From Cepaea nemoralis (taxonomy: Eukaryota > Mollusca > Gastropoda > Stylommatophora > Helicidae): a stretch of DNA of 64,000 nucleotides. The notes under the pieces were generated by a model. It was not told the DNA's origin and made no database searches. It saw nothing but the letters and a program-made list of their open reading frames with translations. Position numbers and translations under genes: made by a program. Of this stretch, positions 45,681 through 56,129 are shown piece after piece. Location of the stretch: the NCBI GenBank assembly GCA_014155875.1, contig JACEFZ010021384.1:1-64000 (forward strand), given 5' to 3'. Numbering within the stretch: position 1 is the first letter of the stretch; each line of letters starts with the position of its first letter.

Positions 45681-47365
45681 TAATAATAATAATGCAAATA
45701 AACCCAAATACATCAATAATAATGATGACAAACAAAAACCTACTAAGGGTGATAAACAGTACTGATAGTAACAGAAATGATAATATTAGTTATGATAATG
45801 ATCCCACTTTCCAAAACTGATTCCATTTGCTAGAATGATTTTCCTGGGAATGGTGTTAGCATAGCATAGCAGGTACATATAATTGCAACATGCAATGTTC
45901 AATAATAGTAGAAGTAAAAGGAGTTGGTTATCTTTTTCTCTTTGCTTATTTTTCCCCCCCCCCTTATTTGTAAGGGTTCATTCATTCCCCCCCCCCCCCC
46001 TTTTTTTTTTGTTTGTTTGTAAAAAGTAAACAAGCATCTGAATTTGCACAAATTTTTACAATCTCATCAGTGATATTTTGTGATTACAACATAGGAAATT
46101 TTCCATTAGCATATTCCATTTCTTGAACACATTTACATGTGAATGGGGGTTAAAGGGAAAAGAGGAATCTTTACATTTTTGTTTCCATTGCCACTCTCTC
46201 ACCAATTTGGTTCCACTCCACCAATGCCTTTACCACTCCTCTCTGGGCAATGATGGTAAAGGCAGGATAAATATTTGAACCAAACCGGTGTGGGTGTCAG
46301 CAAAGGCAACAACAAACCATGAGCGACGGGGGGGGGGGGGGGGAATGGGGAAAGTGTTTTTGTTTTATTACTAATGATGACAATAATAATAATGACAAGA
46401 AGAGACATACTGAGGGTAATAACAGCAATTTAAAAAAAAAACAGCAATGGTAATCATAGTTATGAAAATGATAACATTTTTACAACATGTGATTCCATTT
46501 GCTAGGATGATTTTCTTTGGAATGGTGTTAAACTGCATAGCAGGTACATACAAATGCAAACTGCAGTTGTTAGTAATACTTGGAGTAAATGAGTGGGTTA
46601 TATTTTCCTCCTTGTTTCCCCCCCCCCCTAAATGTAGGGGTCATTCATATATTCCTCTTTGCTATCTCTTTCTTTTGTTTTTTAATAAAAATTAACCAAG
46701 CATTTGTATTAACACAAGTGTTTACAGTATCATTGGTTTGGTAACCATTTGTGATTTTGTATTTATTCATTCAACATTCGCTCACATGATTCAGAGGGGG
46801 TGACAAATAGAAAGGGAAATCTTTACATTTTTGTTTCCCTCGCTACACTCTCACCAATTGGTTCCACTCCACCAATGCCTTTCCTGACCACTAATGATGG
46901 TACAGGCAGGACGAATGTTTGAAACAAACCAGTGGGGGTAGTAGCAAAAGCAAACAAACCATAAGCAAGGGGGCACAGGGGAGATGAAATTGTAAATTAC
47001 TAATGATGATATCAGGAATACTTATAAAATTAATGATACTAAGGATAATAAGGTAAGTACTGACTACAAGGAAAAGGGGGAAGTCTTTACATTTTGTTTC
47101 CCTCGCTACCCTCCCACCCATTAGTTTCACTCAACTATTGTCCCCATGACCACTCTAATGATGGTACAGGCAGGACAAATGTTTGAAACAAACCAGTGGG
47201 GGTAGTAGCAAAAGCAACAAACCTTAAGCAAAGAGGGGAACATGGTAAATGAAGTTGTAAATTAATAATGATGATATCCTTAATACTTTTCAAATTAATG
47301 ATACTAAAGATAATAAGGGTAAGGTAATGATAGTAATAATAATAATGATCATAATAATAGTAGAC

Positions 47366-47429
<64 letters not shown>

Positions 47430-47700
47430 GTATAATAGATATATGATTCTATTTACTAAAGTGATAATCTTAGTAGTGGTGGTAGTATAGCACAACAAGT
47501 GCATTTAAAGCAAATCATTCCATAAATAGTAATTTGGAATGGGAGGAGTTGATTTTCTTTTCTCCTTTTTTCTTTTCCCCTTATCTATAAGGGTTGAAAC
47601 CATCATTTTGAAACAAATAAAACAAGCATTTATATTTCCACTATTCTTTACATAAGGGATTTTCCATTGGTCTTTTGACCATATGTGATCTTTTTAGTCA
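45681..47700. repeat. Repeat family R3, ~650-bp units in tandem-like order
   Basis: Successive units around 45,690-46,350, 46,360-46,990 and 47,000-47,240 plus a partial one to ~47,590. Shared blocks: a TAATGATGA-rich start, GTGATTCCATTTGCTA..ATGATTTTC, TAGCAGGTACAT, a C-run near 45,955-46,000, TTTACATTTTTGTTTCC, CAC..TCACCAATTTGGTTCCACT, ATGATGGTA(A/C)AGGCAGGA and an AAACCA(T)GAGC then G-run. Non-coding. The Penelope element split this array. Confidence 0.8.
47368..47427. repeat. (TAA)n microsatellite
   Basis: About 19 ATA/TAA units. Confidence 0.95.
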
Positions 47701-47719
47701 TTCACTCTCCATTCACTCA

Positions 47720-49499
47720 CAGTTTCTTCTTTCTTTCTCGCACTCATGTATACCAAATTTGTAATACAATAAAGAAGAATACATATGATTTACTCTGGAA
47801 ATAGTTGTGATATTTTGTGTGTGTACATAAAGGAAATTAAGTGTGTGTTATATGTGTGGTGTTTGTATCTGGCAAAGTTTCTGCAGGTCCATATAAGTTG
47901 TCTGTAGTAAGAAAGTGCTACCAGTAGTTTTGTATGTATGTCCTTAGCTGTCTTTGGTATAGTGTTGAGAAAAATTGCTTTATATATGTCGGTTTGTTTG
48001 CCTGTGTGCGTTTGTATGAGGTGTTTGAGTGTTGCGCGTGTGGCATTAATTGTTGGACATGTATAATAAATGTGCTCCTCTGTCTCTTGTGTGTTGTTTC
48101 TACATAATTGACATTGTTTGGATATGTATGCTTCTACCTGTGTTGTGGGGGTCATATTGTATAGCAGTCTAAATGTGATTTCTCTAGCTTTTGGAGTTAT
48201 GTGTTTGTTGTGTAGGTTTGAAAAGGTGCATGTGAAGTCAGTTATGAAGTATTTGTGTCCTCTTTTAATCCTAAGCCTGATGGTGCTTGTTCTCTAACTA
48301 AATGTTTGTATATTGTGTGTGTTGTTTGCTGTATTAACTGTTCATGTCCTTTTATTGCCTGTATGCATGTCTGATAGAAAGTTGGCAGTTTTCCCTGGTA
48401 GTGTGCAGTTGCATTGTTAAGAGGTGTGAGATGTTTGATGTTGTGGCCTATGTAGTATAGTGCTAGTCTGTTCTGTTCTGGGTGTCTGATGATTTTACCT
48501 ATGTGACTGATTCTAAGTGACAGTATTTTTGTCTGGATGTCCTGTAGTGTAATTCCCCCTTGTCCCTTGTCTTGTATGAGAGTTTTGTGCTGAATGCTGT
48601 GTATTGTGTTGGTGAAGATGAAGCGTCTGATTTGTATGTTTATGTTTGTGACGGTCTGTTTGGGAGGGTCCAGTACTGTCGCTAAATATATTATTTTGGG
48701 TAATATGTATGTGTTGACTATTGTGCTTCTGCCAAATATTGTGGATGTCTTGTACCTATACCTGTGTAACATGATCTGTTCGGTCAGTGCGTGCCATGTC
48801 TGTCTGTGTGTTTCTGTGGGATCACATGGAAATGTGATCCCATACAGCTTCATGGTGTCTATGTGTTTCAGATCTGGAGGGAAATCAGCCTTTTGTTTCC
48901 ACTTTCCCAGACCCATTATCTGTGATTTCTGTACATTAATTTTGGCTCCACTGCCTTTTCCAAAATGGGTAAAGGTGTGGAGTATATTCCTTATTGATGT
49001 GTTGCTGGTGGGAAAGAAGGCAGTGTCATCTGCATAGGCGATGAGCTTCTGCTCTCCTATCCCATGCAGGAAGGTTCCTTTAATACTAGTGTCTTGCCTT
49101 ATCTTCTCTAATAAAGGTTCTAGGGTGAGCACATACAGGAGTGGTGATAAGGGACATCCCTGTCTTACAGATCTCGTGAGCCTGAAGCTAGCTGTCAGTG
49201 AATGGTTCACCAACACTCTGCTCTCAGGGTTTTTATACAAGATCTGTATCCACTGCCTGTAGTATTCTCCTATGTTACAAAATTCTAGTGTCCTATGCAG
49301 GTATGTGTGGGAAATTCTGTCGAAGGCCTTTTCTTGATCCAAGGATAAGATGGAGGATGGACAGTCTTTCCCATGTGTGTAGTTGATTATGTCTCTAATG
49401 AGGTGTGTATGGTTGTGTATATTTCTGTCTTTGACACTGCACTGTTGGTCTGGGTGTATGAGTGTTGGCATGAAAGATTTAAGTTTGTTGGTGAGTGAC
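47720..49499 (-). pseudogene. Tx1/L1-like LINE ORF2, 5'-truncated
   Basis: Minus strand. Frame 49,471-48,242: MPTLIHPDQQCSVKDRNIHN, SILSLDQEKAFDRISHTYL, RSVRQGCPLSPLLYVLTLEP, the catalytic LIAYADDTAFF at ~49,025-49,055, GAKINVQKSQIM and PKIIYLATVLDPP. A frameshift near 48,240 leads to frame 48,155-47,790 (plus KHITPKAREITFRLLYNM just upstream) with zinc motif C-QLC...EEHIYYTC. The Q-x-C/F-V..R.I..N...RD pattern and ADD context suggest the Tx1/L1 side of LINEs. The endonuclease is missing: homology stops at ~49,499. ORF1-like sequence on the same strand lies at 50,300-50,921. Confidence 0.88.
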
Positions 49500-49584
49500 T
49501 AACGAGAACTGGAGAACGTGAACAACGTGAAAATGGTGAGCGACAAATCTTAAGTCAATGTCAACTAGTAAACTAGTTTACTTA

Positions 49585-50297
49585 AACAAATCTTAAGGCG
49601 AAAGATGTATACGTTGTGAAGAGAAACCAGACAATGGGTAACTGATCTTTAGACAGACGTGGCCTAGCAGATAAAGAAATAAATAATTTACTAAACATTA
49701 TTTATTATACAACAACTTGGTGCCTAAAATTTTAAATAATATTCAAAACTGTATATATCTTTATGATGTTAACATTTAATTCATACTTTCTAGAATATGA
49801 ATAAAAGTGTTACAGGAATAAACATATACTTCTCTTGCAAAATAGCTGTCAGTACAAATATAGTGAAATCTACAATTGTTCCCCTTGAATGCTAAAGAAG
49901 TAAATATGCACTTATTTCTCTTGAAGTAAATAAAATAAAATTAGGTGAATATCCTTGAGAAGGCCGGCATCCCTGGTCTAGGTGTTACACGACTTTCTTC
50001 GTAATCCCGCACACTCTGTAACGTGACGTGACGTGCGCGATAATTGGTAACGGTTCTCTCCGCGTCGGTAACTTACGGGGTATTTGAGCCGGTCGCTCAG
50101 AAAGCAATGGCAAACCACCGATCGCAATCCTGCTAAGAAATTCAACAATCAGCTAAAAGATGCTGATGTTGACAGCGGTGTCCTGTAAAGGATATGTGAA
50201 AAAAAAATCCTTTACAGGGCGTTGCAGTCAACACCAGCATGTTCTGCTGTTGTGATCTCTTGGCAAGCCCACGCTCAGCAGTCCTCCATCGCTCCAT
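49585..50297. repeat. Block R4, copy 1: AT-rich segment plus back-to-back SINE B pair
   Basis: ACAAATCTTAAGGCGAAAGA through TCCTCCATCGCT is repeated nearly identically at 53,100-53,807. Within it are a plus-strand SINE B-like unit (~49,965-50,197, GAAAGCAATGGCAAACCACC ... GTCCTGTAAAGGATATGTG) and a truncated minus-strand SINE B (50,208-50,297), meeting tail to tail at AAAGGATATGTGAAAAAAAA. Confidence 0.88.
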
Positions 50298-50299
50298 CA

Positions 50300-50921
50300 G
50301 TTTGACCGGACATTTATTACTCCAGTGGGAGTCTTCCCCACAGACTGTACACACCGTACGGCGCCCTGGAACTGTGATGAAGAGACGGTGAAGCTTGTCT
50401 TTTACCCCGTCCAACTCCATGTCCACGTAATGTGGCAGAGGTTCTTTCGGGTTGCATAGAAGTAACCACTTATCCGTGCTGTTTTTAAGTTTATGCACTT
50501 CCGCATGTATATCTCCCGAAATGTCCGCGGCTATTTGCTTCACTGTCTCAATCTTTGCGGTTGTTGGCATCCAGTGAATCATAGCCTTGGTCTTTTCCTT
50601 CTCTATGTTTTCAATTACAATAGTTACTTTAGGATCCTGCAGTTCATGCTTCATCCCATGAAGCCGTTCATAATGAGCCGCCTTTGCTTCCGGTGTCAGC
50701 GTAGCGTACCATCTTTTAGGGTCCTCAAAACGGTAGATGGATTTTATCCCTTCCCTACCGATCCCGCAAGGCCCCCTCAAGATGCTCGCCATCAGCGAGT
50801 AGTTGAACCGGAATACATGAGGTCCTGATATAGAAAACACAAGTGTGTTCGCTTGATGGAAAGCTCCTCCTTCGAAACCTTCACTTGTGTTGACTTTGAC
50901 ACGTTTAACAATTTGGTTTTC
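50300..50921 (-). pseudogene. LINE ORF1-like protein with a CCHC zinc knuckle
   Basis: The minus-strand frame starts MENQIVKRVKV at 50,921 and runs ~205 residues. It includes GIKSIYRFEDPKRWYATLTP, VTIVIENIEKEKTKAMIHWM and an HRLFITVPGRR segment, and ends in C-T-V-C-GEDS-H-WSNK-C (CX2CX4HX4C). Directly after the knuckle (50,297) the frame enters a truncated SINE B and continues 50 more codons of SINE-derived residues. Such one-domain nucleic-acid-binding proteins are ORF1 products of LINEs. By strand and position it could belong to the ORF2 at 47.7-49.5 kb, split by block R4. Confidence 0.75.
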
Positions 50922-50924
50922 CAT

Positions 50925-51185
50925 CTTTGATAATCCGTGACAGAGGAAATCTTCAATACCCAAGCACAGATACAGATACACGTGGTGAAAACAATCGAAA
51001 ACACTTCCACAAAATTGAAATCACTGATATATTTGAATAATCCGTGACAGAGGAAATTTTAATCCAGATCTACACGTGGTGATAAACTATCGAATTCACT
51101 TCCACAAAATTAAATCACTGATATTTTTTTTAAATAATCCGTGAAAGAGAAAATCTCTAATCCACATCTACACGTGGTGTTGACA
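50925..51185 (-). repeat. Three ~85-bp tandem repeats upstream of ORF1
   Basis: ATAATCCGTGA(C/A)AGAGGAAA and TACACGTGGTG recur three times (about 50,930, 51,040 and 51,135), with CACTTCCACAAAATT..AAATCACTGATAT between them. Tandem monomers just 5' of ORF1 are the promoter arrangement seen in several LINE lineages; that role is inferred. Confidence 0.75.
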
Positions 51186-51284
51186 CCGGAAACAAGTCTC
51201 GACCAAAGAGGGGATTTTGGATCAGTATCAGACTATATCTGAAATGAAGGACGCGGCCAGGATTAGCCGGCATCTACCATTAAA

Positions 51285-51306
51285 AAAATCTTAATTTTTT
51301 TTTATT

Positions 51307-51337
<31 letters not shown>

Positions 51338-51655
51338 TTCGGCGGTCACCCCAGTCTAGCTGGTAACCCCGCCTCCCCTTTTTTTTGGCGTGGACCCTTA
51401 GTCCCACTGTGAGCTGTTGCCCACAGTGGTCCACCGGGCCCACATTTAAAGTGATGCTTATGTGAGGTGGTTTGGATCCCCGGCCCCCGACCAGACCAGG
51501 CGCACTACTTCTGGGGGCATCAAATGCGTCTGATCTTAGCCGAAGGGCCGAGAACGATCATCCCGGCCTCCGACCAGACCAAGCGCACTACTGGAGGGGG
51601 GGGGGGGGCAGCACATGCACTTGAGCTTAGCCAAAAGGCCGAGAAGCAACTTGAT
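51285..51655 (-). mobile_element. U2 snRNA-derived retrosequence (SINE-like), copy 1
   Basis: On the minus strand from 51,655: GCTTCTCGGCCTTTTGGCTA then AGCTCAAGTGC, which is the first ~30 nucleotides of U2 snRNA. A G/C-run and GTGCGCTTGGTCTGGTCGG then AGGCCGGGATGATC follow. A second U2-like start (GTTCTCGGCCCTTCGGCTAA) at ~51,550 begins a repeat of the same unit. The body continues with a GGGCCCGGTGGACCACTGTG stem and ends in C-run, poly(A) and TTAAGATTTTTTT at ~51,285-51,318. AAAAAAATCTTAATTTTTT flanks both sides (51,285-51,305 and 51,658-51,677), consistent with a target duplication from LINE-driven insertion. Confidence 0.75.
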
Positions 51656-51679
51656 GATAAAAAAATCTTAATTTTTTGT

Positions 51680-52850
51680 TATTTGTTTTAAACTTTTATT
51701 GAGTGTTGAAGAAACATTTGCATTTGTATTGTTCGTGTTGTTACAGAGCGTTGCATGTGCAAGTGTAGGTGACATATGCGCAAATCTTTACAACATTTGT
51801 TTCAACATTTTTACATTGGAAATGAAGGGTAACGGAAAACGAGTACAAACAACAACAGGACGGTAGTATACCATTATATTCCCTCTGCCACTCTTTCACC
51901 TGTCAGCTCCAACCCCACCAATACCATCATCACCACTTGGTAATGAGGAAAAGGGCAGTAAACCTTGTTAAAACCGACCGGTGAAGGCAGCAGCAGCATC
52001 AAAACGAACAGTATCGAAAAGGTGGGGGGGGGGAAGGGGGGGGGGGTTGTCAAGGAGTATTCTAGTTTACAATGCAGGAGGGGTAGTTGTTGCATTTGTA
52101 TTGTTTGTGTTGTTACATGCGTACTGTGTGTTCAGTATTTGTGTGCGTGTTTTTACAGAGCGTTGCATGTGGGCGTGTAGGTGACATATGCGCAAAAATT
52201 ACAAATATTTTATACATTTAAACATTTCTCCATTGACATTGTTGTAAGGAAATATTTTAAATCAAAAGCGTGATGGTAGCGGGCTGTTATTATTTTCCCC
52301 TGCCGCCCCGCTCTCCTGTCAGCTCTAAAAACTCCTACCAAGTACCATCACCCTCGGTGATGATAAACATGGCGGTGCGGAACTGAAACAAAACGGTGAG
52401 CGCGGCAGCAGTAATAACAATCACCGTATCAAAGGGTGGGAAAGTGGGATGTGATATTAATAATGATTACAATGATAATAATACAAATAACATCCAAATA
52501 CATGAATAATATTATAATGACAAGGAATAAAACTGCTAGGGGTGATAAAATTAAAGGCAATGATAATAACAGCAATGATAATAGTACTAGTTAAACATGT
52601 GATTTCATGTGTTAAAATGATTTTTTTAGGAATGGTGTTTACATGAAATACATCTTATAATAATAATTACTAGGAATAAGAACTACTAAGGGTGATAACA
52701 GCAATGCTAATAATCACAATGATAAAATTTGTTATGATAATGATCACATTTTCCAAACATGTGATTCCATTTGCTAAAATGATTTTCTTAGAAATTTTGT
52801 TAAATTATGGCAGGTACATACAATAACAATTTCATCCTGCACCCTTCACT
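51680..52850. repeat. Repeat family R3, diverged copies
   Basis: Copies at ~51,880-52,060 (with G-runs at 52,023-52,047), 52,300-52,450 and 52,450-52,840, sharing ACC..CATCACCAC..GGTAATGA, GGCAG, TAATAATGAT and GTGATTCCATTTGCTAAAATGA with the 43-47 kb copies. GTACTGTGTGTTCAGTATTT plus GAGCGTTGCATGTGGGCGTG also recurs at 43,229-43,290. Confidence 0.75.
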
Positions 52851-52860
52851 TAAAAAAATC

Positions 52861-53042
52861 TTAATTTTTTTTTTTTTTTTTTTTTAAGAAGGGCTCACGG
52901 TTCCCTAAGGGGCCAGAGCCGCCCCATTGGTCCCCGCGTCCCTGTGTGTCGGTTGTGTTGGGTGATCATCCCGGCCCCTGGCAAGATCAAGTGCTCGAAC
53001 TATATACTTTGACCTTAGCCATAAGGTCGAGAAGCGATTAAG
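52861..53042 (-). mobile_element. U2 snRNA-derived retrosequence (SINE-like), copy 2
   Basis: From 53,042 on the minus strand: ATCGCTTCTCGACCTTATGG then CTAAGGTCAAAG, starting exactly at the U2 5' terminus. Then GATCTTGCCAGGGGCCGGGA and TGATCACCC (shared with copy 1), GGGGCGGCTCTGGCCCCTTA, and a poly(A) of ~20 at 52,865-52,884. It lacks the U2 Sm site and 3' stem-loops, so it is not a functional snRNA gene. Confidence 0.78.
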
Positions 53043-53099
53043 AAAATTTGGCTTTTACATGCCGGAAAAAAAATTTTCGGTCACCAGATCAGACCGAAG

Positions 53100-53807
53100 A
53101 CAAATCTTAAGGCGAAAGATTTATACGTTGTGAAGAGAAACCAGACAATGGGTAACCTCTCTTAGACAGACGTGGCCTAACAGATAAAGAAATAAATAAT
53201 TTACTAAACATTATTTATTATACCATAACTTGGTGCCTAAAACTTTAAACAGTATTCAAAACTGTATATATCTTTTATGATGTTAACATTCAATTTATAC
53301 TTTCTATAATATGAATAAAAGTGTTACAGGAATAAACATATACTTCTCTTGCAAAATAGCTGTCAGTACAAATATAGTGAAATCTACAATTGTTCCCCTT
53401 GAATGCTAAAGCCGTAAATATGCAATTATTTCTCTTGAAGTAAATAAAATAAAATTAGTTGCATATCCTTTACAGGGCCGGCATTCCTGGTCTAGGTGTT
53501 ACACGAGTTTCTTCGTAATCCCGCACACTCTGTAACGTGACGTGACGTGCGCGATAATTGGTAACGGTTCTCTCCGCGTCGGTAACTTACGGGGTATTTG
53601 AGCCGGTCGCTCAGAAAGCAATGGCAAACCACCGAGCGCAATCCTGCTAAGAAATTCAACAATCAGCTAAAAGATGCTGATGTTGACAGCGGTGTCCTGT
53701 AAAGGATATGTGAAAAAAAAATCCTTTACAGGGCGTTGCAGTCAACACCAGCATGTTCTGCTGTTGTGATCTCTTGCCAAGTCCACGCTCAGCAGTCCTC
53801 CATCGCT
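53100..53807. repeat. Block R4, copy 2, with complete back-to-back SINE B pair
   Basis: Nearly identical to 49,585-50,297. A plus SINE B-like unit (~53,480-53,708) faces a minus SINE B (53,719-53,945) across AAAGGATATGTGAAAAAAAA, giving a fold-back of matching 3' tails. Confidence 0.88.
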
Positions 53808-53945
53808 CTCCGAATGACCGGCATCCATACCACTTCATAAAAATACCAACGCAAGACGGTTTGCTGCCAAATCGTCTGCAGCTGTGTTTCTAACACGGGT
53901 ATGCGGGATTACGAATTGCTTCTGTAACTCCTTCGCCTCGTAGCG
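53719..53945 (-). mobile_element. SINE family B, copy with full head
   Basis: Minus-strand head TCCCGCATACCCGTGTTAGA and GAAACACAGCTGCAGACGAT, body, and GACTGCAACGCCCTGTAAAG tail. Copy 1 of block R4 lacks the part beyond 53,807. Confidence 0.8.
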
Positions 53946-54959
53946 AAAAAAGAAAACAAACTTATTCGTACTAACAAACCATTCTGTACACGACATCTTT
54001 TTAAGGTTGGTGTTGTTTAGCTTGTCCTCTGATGTCCACATTTTTTTCCCCTGTCAGCTTTCTTGGAACCTCTGTATTTTATGTATTTATGTATTTATTT
54101 ATTTATTTTTGTTGCATGATTATGATATAGCCATGTACCACTCGAGCCGAAGTGCAGTAAGAACACAAGAAGGTATATCAGATATGTTTTAGCGCTCGTG
54201 TTAGTTTGCTGTCGTCACTCTCTGTTATATTGTCCTGATGTCCGTTCAATTTCAACTACAGGGACATTGTCGCAATCTTGTTAATATTTGTACAATACGT
54301 TGCAAGCAGATGTGCAGCATTCCATAATTTTCGCTACAGTCCAATATTTTATCTAGTTTCTTCTTCTACTTCTTGTGCGTTCATCCGGAGTGTCTTTTTT
54401 TTCGGACGTGCTTGCGTTGTGCCTTTTTACAGCAGAGCTGCGTTCTTGCGCCGTTAGGCCGACACATCCGACTTCTGCGGTTATCTAGTTTCTGATGGTA
54501 GGATTTCGAAAAATTAAAGTATTTCAAAATAAAGAAAAGTTGCATTGAAACTGAAGTTTACGACTCTACAGAACCAAACATCTGTAAAAGATAAGGTATT
54601 TGATAAAACAAATTTGTTGATAGTGCGCTTGTCTACTAAAACGGTTTGGTTTCAATCCCCAGCAGCAGCAGCAGGTTTACTGCTTTTTCAACCAGAACAA
54701 CTGTGGCACCGACCCAGACTAATTAAAATTCAATGGCATCGTCACAACGTGAAGACAATTGACATGTAGGAGAAGCATGGGGAGACAAAGAGAGAAGATT
54801 CGCTCGTCATTGGTTGAGGAAGTAAATTACAAGTACCTCAGAAGTGGTAGTGGGTTCACACAATGGCGGGGGATACTGGTAATAAGAAAGGCTGACCCAC
54901 ACGCAAAAGTCAGTCCAGTTTGGGCAACGTTTGAGTTCACAGAGAAAAACAGACAATTT
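53946..54959. other. Mixed repeats, no gene recognised
   Basis: Holds a (TATT)n tract at 54,078-54,112. A GCGTTCATCCGGAGTGT block at ~54,380 resembles, inverted, the LINE 3' end at 57,775-57,810. A possible SINE box B lies at GGTTTCAATCC (~54,648-54,658). Confidence 0.5.
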
Positions 54960-55130
54960 TTACGTGTAGTAGATTGCCGTTGTTTGCTGAACTACAGACG
55001 CTCATACCATCGAAATCAACGCAAGGCGGTCTGCTTTCAAATCGTCTACGGCTGATTTCGAACCTTTGACGTCGTATGTCGGGGAATTGTGGAAGGCGTT
55101 TACCACACCTAAGCCACAGAACCGGCTAGT
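54960..55130 (-). mobile_element. SINE family B, truncated copy
   Basis: Minus-strand head GTGGCTTAGGTGTGGTAAAC (box A) and AAAGGTTCGAAATCAGCC (box B), then GACGATTTGAAAGCAGACCG; the 3' half of the body is lost or decayed. Confidence 0.75.
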
Positions 55131-55182
55131 TTAATTAAATGAAGATTAACTACGAAATTGTGCCCGTTTTTTATGTCCTTCG

Positions 55183-55738
55183 CAGTGGAGAATTCTCCCC
55201 CCCCCCCCCAATTCCCCCAAAGGGGGGGGGGGGATTTTAGTGTTTCCGGTGAGAGGGGATTAAGACCACAGATTGGCAGACTCAAAATGGCTTCAGGGAC
55301 AATATCCTGGTTTTCTATTGAGCGTTTTGTTTGATGAAGCACAATTTTCTGGCATTCTGGTGTCGTGTATTAAGTGACAATTCTTTGACGTTTTAACTGT
55401 TTGTTTATTGTAATATGATTAATTTGGTGTGTCAATAAAATATTGTGAATATAAAAAAGAAAATGCTTTAATTTAAGTGTTAATATCCATCAGCATATTC
55501 ATTTGCCATTAAATGTCTAAAACCACACTATAAAATTAATCTATGCATGTAAAGGTTATGTACAATTATGGAAGAAAACAAGGATTTTCAGTATTATATG
55601 CATGTTATTTTGAATGCACTTTTGAGGCTGACAATTTTGGAAAGGGGGAAATTCGTCTTTCGTTCGCTGGAAAGGGGGGAATGACATTCTGACATATGGT
55701 GAAAGGGTGCATGGGCCAAAGAAGGTTGAGAACCACTG
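55183..55738 (-). mobile_element. hAT-like non-autonomous element, AT-rich interior
   Basis: On the minus strand from 55,738: CAGTGGTTCTCAACCTTCTT, TTGGCCCATGCACCCTTTCA and GAATGTCATTCCCCCC match the 34,674 MITE. The other end at 55,183 is CAGTGGAGAATTC with C- and G-runs, a shortened terminal repeat. TTCTAGGC follows 55,738 but is not matched at the other side, so the duplication has decayed or the end is rearranged. Confidence 0.7.
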
Positions 55739-55811
55739 TTCTAGGCAAATAGTACGCTTCAGTAGTGTGCCTGAATGGGACGCAAAAAATAATAACACTG
55801 TAACCGCTTAA

Positions 55812-56050
55812 AGTCGCTTAACAGTCGACAGGGTCGACTTCATTGCACCGGGTTTTATACTATATGGCTCGGTATCTTTCCGCACCGACGGAAAGCGTCG
55901 CACAAGGCACGAACTCCGTAGCTCTAGCGACTCCCACAGTAGTCTCCAAAAAATTTCACTCGTGAACCGAAGGACGCGGCCCGGATTCGAACCCACAACC
56001 TTCAAAGCCCCAGTCAAACGGCTTGACCACTTCGCCACGGAGACTCCCTG
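55812..56050 (-). mobile_element. SINE family D
   Basis: From 56,050 on the minus strand: GTGGCGAAGTGGTCAAGCCG (box A) and GTGGGTTCGAATCCGGGC (box B) form a good tRNA-like head. The body is TTCGGTTCACGAGTGAAA, GGAGTTCGTGCCTTGTGCG, ATACCGAGCCATATAG. The same body without a head lies in repeat R1 at 6,836-6,985 and 58,300-58,450. Confidence 0.85.
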
Positions 56051-56129
56051 GCAACAGAGTTACACATAATCGTCGTCATCATCATCACCAAGCAAGACCT
56101 TGCCAGAATGTCACTCTCATCGTGTTCCA

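Noticed and set aside
51627..51655. Functional U2 snRNA gene
   Set aside because: Only the first ~30 nucleotides resemble U2; branch-site region, Sm site and 3' stems are absent.
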